The notes below the pieces were generated by a model that ran no database searches, was not told where the DNA came from, and saw nothing but the letters and a program-made list of their open reading frames with translations. From positions 1 to 10,527 of the forward strand of contig JASFQI010000160.1 of NCBI GenBank assembly GCA_050115555.1: 10,527 nt of DNA, written 5' to 3'. The translations under genes were made by a program, and so were the position numbers. Within the stretch, counting starts at the first letter, position 1; every line of letters starts with the position of its first letter. Positions 1-6,443 of the stretch are shown here, one piece after another. This DNA is from JASFQI01 sp050115555. GTDB lineage: Bacteria; Desulfobacterota; DSM-4660; Desulfatiglandales; HGW-15.

Positions 1-310
1 CGGAAGCGTCGCAGGGTCGAATCCCCACCACAGCCTGGGGTGCGAAGTCCTTCTCGGCCTCTTTCACCCGGTGGGCGTTTTCATCCTCGCTGTCCAGGGA
101 GTATTCGAACATTCGCTCCGACTGGGGATAGACCACGGATTTGGCGGAGAGGCGCGTATTCTGGAAGTCGAAATTCGGCCGGGTGCCGTTTTCCAGGGGC
201 CGGAAATTGTGATAGTCCCCTTCCTTGACAGGGACGAACACCCGGTACGCTTCTTTCAGCCCCTCCAGGACCCCGACCCATTCTTCCTTGGAGAATATCT
301 TGGTGCTCAT
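1..310 (-). CDS. Hydrogenase/sulfite-reductase-type iron-sulfur subunit (sulfhydrogenase beta / AsrA / FloxB-like), N-terminal part
   Basis: The reading frame opens with ATG at 310-308 and runs open to the window edge (103 codons plus one base), so the C-terminus is missing. A good ribosome site, AAGGA, lies 8 nt upstream. The protein starts MSTKIFSKEEW, and residues about 95-101 read GIRPCDA. That motif is typical of the N-terminal domain of 4Fe-4S dicluster proteins related to sulfhydrogenase beta subunit, AsrA and the Flox iron-sulfur subunits. In those families a C-terminal pair of [4Fe-4S] clusters passes electrons between an FAD/NAD(P)H subunit and the rest of the complex; that half lies outside the window. 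It sits 40 bp after the preceding gene on the same strand, as the fourth gene of the hdrA operon. The family call rests on a short motif and on context, so the exact subunit name is open. Confidence 0.72.
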   Translation of the reverse strand, partial: MSTKIFSKEEWVGVLEGLKEAYRVFVPVKEGDYHNFRPLENGTRPNFDFQNTRLSAKSVVYPQSERMFEYSLDSEDENAHRVKEAEKDFAPQAVVGIRPCDAS

Positions 311-350
311 AGAACGATCCTTTGAAACAAGGTTTCGCAGTTGGTGTGGG

Positions 351-1310
351 CTACCGAATGAAGTCGTTGTAGTCGTCCACGCGATACACGTCCAGAGGGG
401 GCCGCTGGTCCAGGTTCAGCCCGGCCTCCCAGGAGAACAACTCGAGTGCGTCCTTGTTGAGCTTCTTCGTGAACTGGCGCACCGGAATCCCCACCGGGCA
501 CGCCCGCTCGCAGGCCCCGCAATCCGTGCAACGGCCCGCGCAGTGGTAGGCCCGAAGGAAGTGGAACGTCATGGTGTCCACCGGGTCCACGCTCTTCCCG
601 ACCCACTGGGGATTGGACTCGTCCACGAAGCATGTGGGACAGTAGCAGAGCGGGCAGGCGTTTCGGCAGGCATAACAACGGATGCACGAGTCGATCATCC
701 GGTTGAAGAACTCCCACCTCTTCTCGGGATCCATTCCCTCGATTTTTTCCACGTCCTTGAAGGCCTGGACATCTTCCTGCTCCGGCACCTCCTCGGCTAC
801 AAGCTCGTCGTACTCCACCGGGTTGCGGTGCCGGCAGGTGGCGCAGTTGAGCTGAAGGAACTTTGCTTTTTCGAAGGTCTCCTCGTATCCCGGGCCCTTG
901 ACGGTGAACGTTTCACCTCCAGGCTCTTCGGTCACATCCGTGATCTCCCGGTACTTCACGGCCCGCTTGACGGCCCTGTGGTTGATGATACCAGTGCACG
1001 GCACACCCACGATGTAAAGCTGCTCGCGCTTGATCTGGTTCTCGATGACGTGGGTGACGATGTTCCGGGAGTTGCATCCCGTGGCCAGGATGCCGATCTT
1101 GTCCGTGCGGCCGGTCAGGTAGTTGCAGAGGTTCAGGCCGCAGTTGCTGTCCCAGTAGAGGACATCCACCTTGGCCGGATCGGTGACGAGCACGGGCTCG
1201 TTCATCATGGGCACGGTCCCCTTCTTGTACCCGATGAAGACCTCCACCGTCCCGTCCTCGAGCAGCTTCTTCGCGATTTCGCGGATCTTTTCCGTATACT
1301 GGATCATCAT
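351..1310 (-). CDS. FrhB/FdhB-like iron-sulfur protein with 4Fe-4S dicluster domain (319 aa)
   Basis: This is probably an electron-transfer subunit of the HdrA complex. The first ~200 residues resemble the F420 hydrogenase/formate dehydrogenase beta family, with segments such as ILATGC, IVGVPCTG and LNCATCRHRNP. The C-terminal third is a ferredoxin-like dicluster domain. One set of cysteines is C209, C212, C215 and C219, followed by extra cysteines C222, C224 and C227 (pattern CxxCxxxCPxCYCPxC). The second set is C261, C264, C267 and C271, ending CPVGIP, with C257 just before. Its ATG overlaps the mvhD stop codon (ATGA), so the two are probably translationally coupled; a GAGGTG lies just upstream. 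A second in-frame ATG follows at once, so the start could be one codon later. It may correspond to FloxC of the HdrABC-FloxABCD complexes, but I cannot fix that by homology. F420 use is not implied, since Desulfobacterota relatives occur with other partners. Confidence 0.83.
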   Translation of the reverse strand: MMIQYTEKIREIAKKLLEDGTVEVFIGYKKGTVPMMNEPVLVTDPAKVDVLYWDSNCGLNLCNYLTGRTDKIGILATGCNSRNIVTHVIENQIKREQLYIVGVPCTGIINHRAVKRAVKYREITDVTEEPGGETFTVKGPGYEETFEKAKFLQLNCATCRHRNPVEYDELVAEEVPEQEDVQAFKDVEKIEGMDPEKRWEFFNRMIDSCIRCYACRNACPLCYCPTCFVDESNPQWVGKSVDPVDTMTFHFLRAYHCAGRCTDCGACERACPVGIPVRQFTKKLNKDALELFSWEAGLNLDQRPPLDVYRVDDYNDFIR

Positions 1311-1738
1311 GCCACCTCGGCTCTTGCTTTGATGAGATGCCTGGCGGGTCCGGCATCCTTGACCGCTTGAATCACCTCTTGGGCTACATTGACGAACTTT
1401 GTGGCCTCAGCCGAAGAAATCCACGAGAAGTGAAGCCTACCGGGCTCGATCCCGATGTGCTCCAGGAGGTTTTTGAATAGGGCGAACTTGCGACGGGCGT
1501 AGTAATTACCTTCCAGGTAATGGCAGTCGCCGGGGTGTCACCCGGAGACCCAGACGCCGTCGGCTCCGTGCCGGAAGGCGGCCAGGAGGAACTTGGGGGA
1601 GATGCGGCCGGAGCACGGCACGCGGATGACGCGGATGTTCGGGGGGTACTGGAGCCGGCTCACCCCGGCCAGGTCGGCGGCCCCATACGTGCACCAGTTG
1701 CAGAGGAATGCCGTGATCTTGGGTTCCCAGTCACTCAT
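1307..1738 (-). CDS. mvhD: MvhD, [2Fe-2S] electron-transfer subunit, selenoprotein with Sec67 (in-frame TGA 1540-1538)
   Basis: MvhD passes electrons from a hydrogenase, formate dehydrogenase or NADH module to HdrA. The frame starts at ATG 1738 with AAGGAG 6 nt upstream, and shows C13 and C16 (FLCNWC), the family run SRLQYPPNIR, and C42 in PCSGR. At codon 67 it meets TGA, where MvhD proteins have Cys in GCHPGDCHY; here it reads SG-TGA-HPGDCHY, with C72 after it. The same frame then continues for 76 codons of recognisable MvhD C-terminus (EGNYYARRK, ISSAEATKFV) to a TGA at 1309-1307 overlapping the next start. The total of 143 residues is the normal family length, so this is Sec recoding and not a broken gene. 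A hairpin that fits SECIS rules follows 22 nt after the TGA. VhuD of Methanococcus is a known Sec-containing relative. Without recoding the product would be a 66-residue fragment lacking two ligands. Confidence 0.92.
1496..1532 (-). promoter_or_regulatory. Bacterial SECIS element in mvhD
   Basis: Directly 3' of the in-frame TGA (1540-1538) the mRNA folds into a perfect 6-bp stem, AUUACC (1521-1516) with GGUAAU (1510-1505), closing a 5-nt loop UGGAA. The loop begins 22 nt after the UGA, within the 16-37 nt range known for bacterial SECIS elements, and has a G in its first two positions as required. A second, lower stem, GGCG (1532-1529) with CGCC (1499-1496), can close the structure through an internal loop. 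SelB would bind this hairpin to deliver Sec-tRNA. Folding was done by eye. Confidence 0.78.
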
Positions 1739-1782
1739 ACTCGTCTCCTTGCTCGTTTCGTCGCGCAGGGCGGCGAACCCTT

Positions 1783-1799
1783 TGAACGAAAACCGTTCA
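1783..1799 (-). other. Intercistronic hairpin between hdrA and mvhD
   Basis: In the 129-nt gap between the hdrA stop and the mvhD start, TGAACG and CGTTCA form a perfect 6-bp inverted repeat around a 5-nt AT-rich spacer. It has no following U-run, so it is not a plain terminator. It could be an mRNA processing or stability element or a weak operator. Nothing else is seen in the gap apart from the mvhD ribosome site AAGGAG at 1750-1745. Confidence 0.35.
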
Positions 1800-1867
1800 G
1801 TGAATGAGCGGAACGCACGCGATCCCGGCGGCCACTCGATCGCACCCGAGGGACTGCCGGGCCGAGG

Positions 1868-4800
1868 CTACATCTCGTCGATCATGGCCATGATCTGGCC
1901 GTTTCCAAACCCGCGCAGGTTGATGGCCCCGGACCGGCAGGAGGCCACGCAGAGACCGCAGCCCTTGCACAGGACCGGGTTGACCTGCGCCCGGCCGGCA
2001 AACGGGCCCTCTTCGATGAACGAAGGCGCGTTGTAAGGGCAGAGGGTGATGCAGACACCGCAGCTGCTGCACATCATCGGATTCACCGCGGCCACCGTCC
2101 CGCTCGTGGCGATGGTCTTTCGCGCCAGCAGGGTCATGGCCCTGGATGCGGCGGCCTGGGCCTGGGCCACGGATTCGTCGATCGGCTTGGGGTAGTGGGC
2201 CATGCCGCAGAGGAACACACCGTCCGTGGCAAACTCGGACGGCGCCAGCTTGGCGTGGGCCTCCACGAAGAAACCGTCCTCGTTCATGGGGACCTTGAAG
2301 AACTGGGCCAGCTTTTCGTCCTTGTACGGCACGATCGCACCGGCCAAGGCGAGCAGATCGGTCGGGATGCGAATCTCCCGTCCCAGAATGGGATCGAACA
2401 CTTGGACCTGGAGCGTTTTCCCTTCCACCCGGACATCGGGCTTTCGTTCCAGGTCGTACCGCACGAAGATCACCCCGGCCTCCCGGGCCTTCTTGTAGAG
2501 GAACTCCTTCTCCCCGTAGGTTCGAATGTCCCTGTACAGGATGTAGACCCGCAGGTCCGGGTTGAGCTCCTTGAGGTGCAGGGCGCTCTCCATGGAGTGG
2601 GTGCAGCAGACCCGGGAGCAGTAAGGCCGATCGGGTTCCCTGGATCCCACGCACTGGATGAACACCGCTGACTTCATCTCCTTGAGCGAAGAATCGTTTT
2701 CAATGAACCTCCGGTCCAGCTCCTGGTGGGTCATCACCCGCGGATCCTCGCCGTAGAGATACTCGGTGGGCCGGATCTCCATGGCCCCGGTGGCGATCAC
2801 GGCCACACCGTGCTCCACCTCGGTTTCCTTCCCGCCCACGGAGAGCACGGACTTGAAGTTCCCCACAAAGCCTTCAACGGTCTTGAGCTCGGCATCGAGG
2901 AGCACGTCGATGTTCTCGTCGGCTTCTACGGCCTGAGCCATTTCCTGCGTTTTTTCCTGGATGTCCTCGCCCTTCCAGGTTCGGAAGAGGTTCAGGGCCT
3001 GCCCTCCGAGCTTGCCGGCCCGCTCCACGAGGGTCACGGGGTAGCCCTGAGCGCTCAGGCTCTGGGCCGCCGCCATCCCTGAGAGGCCCCCACCGATGAC
3101 CATGGCCCGCTCGTTGACCTCGATCTCGGCCTCCTGAAGCGGCTCCATGAGGGCCACCTTGGAGATCGCCATGCGAACCAGGTCCTTGGCCTTTTCCGTG
3201 GCGGCCTGGGGATCGCTTTTGTGGACCCAGGAGTCCTGATTCCGGATGTTCGTCATCTCGAACAGGTACTTGTTCAACCCGGCGGCCACCAGGGTTTCCT
3301 GGAAAAGCGGCTCATGGGTCTTGGGCGTGCAGGCGGCCACCACGATGCGATTCAGATCGTGGTCCCGAATCTCCTGGGCCATCCGGTCCTGGGTGTCCTG
3401 CGAGCACGAGTACAGGTTGTCGCTGACGTAATCCACGTAGGGAAGGCCCTTGGCGTACTCCACGACCGCATCCACGTCCACGACCCCGGCGATGTTGATG
3501 CCGCAGCGGCAGATGAACGCGCCGATTCGAGGGGGCTCTCCAACCACGTTTCTCTGCTCCGGGACCACCGCCTCCTTGGTGCGCGTGTTCCGTGCCGCGC
3601 TCAGAGGGGCCCCGGCCTCGGCTGCAGCCGAGCTCGCCTCGATCACGGACTGTGGGATGTCCTTGGGACCCTGAAAAGCTCCGCAGACGTAGATCCCGTC
3701 CCGTGTCGTCGCCACGGGCGAGAAGGTCTCTGTTTGACAGAAATTGCCCGCGGTGAGTTCCACACCCAGCTTCCGGGCGAGCTCGACCATCTCCGGGGAC
3801 GTCTCGAGTCCTACGGAGAGCACGACCAGGTCGAAGCGCTCCTCCACGAGCTCCCCTTCCTCCGTGGTGTATCGAATCAGGAGATCGTCGCTCTCCTGAA
3901 GGGGCGTCACCGTATGGATGCGGGAGCGCACGAACCGCACGCCATGGGTGGACTCGGCGGTGTTGTAGTACCGCTCGAAGTCTTTTCCGTGGGTCCGCAT
4001 GTCCATGAAAAAGATGGAGCAGTCCAGTCCATCGCCGGCGTGCTCCTTGGCAATGACCGCCTCCTTGATCGCATACATGCAGCAGACCGCCGAGCAGTAT
4101 CCATTGTCGCAGCGGTTAATGTCTCTGGATCCCACACACTGGAGAAAGGCAAGCTTCTGGGGCTCTTTTTCGTCCGAGGGGCGTGCCAGGTGACCCATGG
4201 TGGGCCCCGAGGCGGAGAGCACCCGCTCGAACTCCATGGAGGTCATCACGTTGGGGTGGCGGGCATAGTTGTACGTGTCAAAGGCTTGGGGGTTGAAGGG
4301 CTTGAAACCGGGGGCCAGGACCACGGAGCCCACATTCACGGTGAAGGTCCTCTCCCGGTCCGCGAAGTTGATCGCCTGGGTGGGACAGAACTTTTCACAC
4401 ATCCGGCACTTGCCCTTTTTGAAGTAAATGCACTCGCTCGCGTCAATGGCGTACTTGAGGGGGACGGCCTGGGGATAGGGCACATACACCGCCTTCCGCC
4501 TGGCAAGGCCCTCATTGTACGCATCCGTGACTTTTTTAGGGCATTTTTCCGCACATGTGCCACATCCAATACATTTATCTATATCAATATACCGTGGATG
4601 TTGCAGAACCTCTACTTGAAAGTTCCCTTTCTCCCCCTCAATGCCATTGACCTCGCAAAGGGTCAACAACTCGATGTTCAAGTGCCGGCCGACCTCGACC
4701 AGTTTGGGAGAGATGATTCACATGGCGCAATCATTGGTGGGGAACGTCTTGTCCAGCTGGGACATGACCCCGCCAATGGAAGGCGATTTTTCCAGGAGGT

Positions 4801-4897
4801 ACACATAGTAACCGGAATCCGCCAGATCGAGCGCCGCCTGCATTCCGGCGATTCCGCCGCCCACGACCATTACCGAACCTGTGATCTCCTTGGGCAT
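1868..4897 (-). CDS. hdrA: HdrA-like flavoprotein, double-module form, selenoprotein with Sec60 (in-frame TGA 4720-4718)
   Basis: HdrA is the FAD/iron-sulfur hub where Hdr complexes bifurcate or confurcate electrons. I start it at ATG 4897 (AAGGAG at 4912-4907, 9 nt spacing), giving 1009 residues. Residues 10-43 are an FAD-binding motif (GGGIAG at 13-18), then the family signature LDKTFPTNDCAM, TGA at codon 60 in place of the conserved Cys, then IISPKLVEVGRH. Next come ferredoxin clusters C109/C112/C115/C119 and C156/C164/C167/C171, and a FLQCVGSR block. A canonical HdrA N-domain follows (CRCG at 463-466), then a second FAD motif (GGG 602-604) with its own FIQCVGSR block. The C-terminus carries two [4Fe-4S] motifs, C943/C946/C949/C953 and C977/C980/C983/C987. 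It is thus a fusion of two HdrA-type modules, longer than the ~650-residue methanogen protein. Only module 1 has the Cys/Sec signature. A fixed-code caller would begin 72 residues late at TTG 4681 and lose the first FAD motif. Sec-containing HdrA is known in Methanococcales and predicted in Deltaproteobacteria. Confidence 0.93.
4685..4702 (-). promoter_or_regulatory. Bacterial SECIS element in hdrA
   Basis: After the in-frame TGA (4720-4718) the mRNA can form a 6-bp stem, CUGGUC (4702-4697) with GGCCGG (4690-4685, including two G-U pairs), closing a 6-nt loop GAGGUC. The loop begins 21 nt after the UGA and starts with G, as bacterial SECIS elements require. It shares AGGUC with the loop of the well-studied E. 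coli fdhF SECIS, as I recall it. CAA just outside the stem can pair with UUG below a small internal loop. Folding was done by eye. Confidence 0.78.
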
Positions 4898-4957
4898 GGA
4901 ACTTTTCTCCTTATTTTGTAGAGTTAGCCCTTCGTGAACTTTTTCCCAAGGACTGTA

Positions 4958-4987
4958 AAACTAATCCAATGTCTTTGATTTTGTCAA
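4958..4987 (-). promoter_or_regulatory. Candidate promoter for the hdrA-mvhD operon
   Basis: A perfect -35 TTGACA (4987-4982) is followed after 18 nt by TAGTTT (4963-4958), a weak -10. This would give a leader of roughly 50 nt before the hdrA ATG at 4897. The local sequence turns AT-rich compared with its surroundings, as promoters often do here. The weak -10 suggests help from an activator or another sigma factor. Confidence 0.38.
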
Positions 4988-5194
4988 CCTGTTTTTTGTC
5001 GAGGCCCGGGCTTCATGAGGCTGAAAGAACGCCCCCTATACAGCCTCTTCCGCATTCGCACTCCCCGGCCAACCCGCGTGCTTGATCGACCTGGACCGTC
5101 CTTGCGGAAGGCTCCCATCCCTGCACCTGAAAAACGGCCCTTCGAACGACGAGTCCGGTGCTTCGCCGGGAAACGTCCTCTCGGAGAGGCTTGT

Positions 5195-5223
5195 TTGACG
5201 CGATCAACACAATGGAGTATACG
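5195..5223 (+). promoter_or_regulatory. Candidate sigma-70 promoter of the lipase gene
   Basis: TTGACG (5195-5200) and TATACG (5218-5223) are separated by exactly 17 nt, with 5/6 and 4/6 matches to consensus. Transcription would begin near 5230, about 40 nt before the ATG at 5269. It implies the lipase is transcribed on its own, away from hdrA. Confidence 0.5.
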
Positions 5224-5268
5224 AGAGTCGTTTGAAAACGCTGGCGCGACCCGAGAATCCGGGTTGAC

Positions 5269-6138
5269 ATGCCTTCGTCGCCTTTCAGGCATCTGGAGCT
5301 TGAAGAACCCCGCAGAGAGGTCCTTCCCTTGCCCACCAAGTGGCCCATCCTTCTTGTCCACGGCATCTTCCCGTTCCACCGCCTGCTCCAGCCCGCCCTG
5401 GGGGGAGATAACTCCCGCAACGACCGGTTCCACTACTTCCGCAAGATCCGAAGCACCCTCATGCAGGAAGGGTACGCGGTATTCCACACCCGGGTGAGCT
5501 GGGGCGGCCCCCTGGAGCAACGGGCGGCGGATCTCCGCAATGAACTCATTCGCATCACCCGAAACTTCACCCGCTGGCCCCGCGTTCACATCCTCGCCCA
5601 CAGCATGGGAGGCCTGGATGCCCGCTGCATGCTTCACCGCTTTCGCATGGAGGACCGTGTCGTAACCCTGACCACCATAGGCACACCTCACTGGGGGAGT
5701 CCATACGCCGACCGGGGTATGAAACGGTTCTCTTCCCTCATGCACCTGGGCAGAGCCCTGGGGGTTCCCCTCGAGGGGGCCCGAGATCTCACCCGGGACG
5801 CCTGCGCCCGCTTCAACGAGCGAACCTCCGCCTACGAGGAACAAAACGGCGTGCGATACCGGACCTTAGCCGGAGTGCAGCCCCTGGAACGGGTGTTCCT
5901 GCCATTGCGTCGTTCCTGGCGAATCATATTCGACGAGGAGGGGGAAAACGATGGTCTCGTCTCCCGCACGTCGGCTGTGTGGAAAACGGCCTGCCACCTG
6001 GAGACCATGGATGCGGACCACCTGAATGAAATCGGCTGGTGGGATCGGGGAGAAGCCCGGACCGGCAAGGATAGGGAGACATTCGAGGCCGGCATTCGGG
6101 CGGTCTACCTTCGCGTGGCGCAGGGGCTTCCGGACTGA
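5269..6138 (+). CDS. Alpha/beta-hydrolase, triacylglycerol lipase-like, apparently cytoplasmic
   Basis: This probably hydrolyses carboxyl esters such as acylglycerols. The oxyanion region LLVHGIF (residues 28-34) is followed by the nucleophile elbow AHSMGG with Ser112, the catalytic acid in ENDGLVS (Asp228), and the base in DADHLNEIGW (His251). The NDGLVS and DHLNE patterns match Pseudomonas/Burkholderia-type family I lipases. The length of 289 residues also fits that family once a signal peptide is removed. No signal peptide or membrane segment is visible: the N-terminus is polar and proline/arginine-rich until the first beta strand at about residue 25. The ribosome site is poor, so a start slightly upstream cannot be excluded. 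No lipase foldase gene is adjacent. A hairpin terminator follows 95 bp downstream. The fold and triad are secure; the substrate is not. Confidence 0.87.
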   Translation: MPSSPFRHLELEEPRREVLPLPTKWPILLVHGIFPFHRLLQPALGGDNSRNDRFHYFRKIRSTLMQEGYAVFHTRVSWGGPLEQRAADLRNELIRITRNFTRWPRVHILAHSMGGLDARCMLHRFRMEDRVVTLTTIGTPHWGSPYADRGMKRFSSLMHLGRALGVPLEGARDLTRDACARFNERTSAYEEQNGVRYRTLAGVQPLERVFLPLRRSWRIIFDEEGENDGLVSRTSAVWKTACHLETMDADHLNEIGWWDRGEARTGKDRETFEAGIRAVYLRVAQGLPD

Positions 6139-6233
6139 GCATGCCGTTCGCGTCCGCTGCCGGCGCTTCGCCGCGAACGGGACAGGGTCAAAACGCAACC
6201 CCAGGGGAGGGCAAGGCGGAATCCACACGCAGA

Positions 6234-6262
6234 AAACCCGTTCTCCAGGGAGAAACGGGTTT
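6234..6262. terminator. Bidirectional rho-independent terminator
   Basis: AAACCCGTTCTC (6234-6245) pairs with GAGAAACGGGTTT (6250-6262) across a CAGG loop, with one bulged A. On the plus strand the stem is followed by a short CTTTT tract. On the minus strand the stem runs directly into a TTTT. It can end the lipase transcript and also stop readthrough from the converging thiolase gene. Confidence 0.72.
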
Positions 6263-6426
6263 CGGCTTTTCCAGGGCGAGCGTTCTCGACCTTGAGAGTT
6301 TTCTACCGATTACACTCGGGAGTCGGAATGCCCCACCAGTCTTCGGATTGCGATTTCTTGAGGAAGCTGTTTTCTCGTTTTTCGTTCGGGAAGCTGCCGG
6401 GAGATCGCGTTCTTGTCCAATCGCTC

Positions 6427-6440
6427 TGCCCCGAAGGGCA
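6427..6440 (-). other. UUCG-tetraloop hairpin just after the thiolase stop
   Basis: On the minus strand UGCCC and GGGCA close a UUCG tetraloop, an extra-stable loop, beginning 3 nt after the thiolase stop codon (6446-6444). No U-run follows, so it is more likely a 3'-end stabiliser, or an assist to the terminator at 6234-6262, than a full terminator. Confidence 0.45.
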
Positions 6441-6443
6441 ATC

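Larger units (their letters stand above)
4898..5268. other. Divergent intergenic spacer between hdrA and the lipase gene
   Basis: This 371-bp stretch holds the hdrA ribosome site and promoter candidate near its left end and the lipase promoter candidate near its right end. The central part (about 5000-5190) is open in several frames on both strands. Those frames show no recognisable domain or supported start, and they run into the lipase gene out of frame. I see no RNA gene here. Confidence 0.6.
6139..6443. other. Convergent intergenic spacer between lipase and thiolase
   Basis: This 305-bp stretch between two converging genes contains one clear hairpin terminator and one small UUCG-capped hairpin, both listed separately. 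Short frames in it have no domain signal and no ribosome site I would trust. The segment 6270-6420 holds nothing else I can support. Confidence 0.6.

Noticed and set aside
1506..1537. Inverted repeat in mvhD as a terminator or insertion scar
   Set aside because: It lies inside conserved coding sequence with no U-run; its distance from the TGA explains it as SECIS.
1538..1738. MvhD as a truncated pseudogene of 66 residues
   Set aside because: The frame continues with conserved sequence to normal length, the TGA is exactly at the cysteine used as Sec in relatives, and a SECIS hairpin follows.
1868..4681. HdrA starting at TTG 4681
   Set aside because: This drops the FAD motif and the TFPTNDCAM signature that lie in frame upstream behind a strong ribosome site.
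3221..4921. 566-codon plus-strand frame opposite hdrA
   Set aside because: The minus strand carries a clear HdrA with all motifs; the plus frame is a GC-driven shadow.
4984..5844. Long minus-strand open frame (286 codons) opposite the lipase
   Set aside because: It is antisense to a gene with a full catalytic triad, has no recognisable domain, and its content looks like complement of GC-rich codons.
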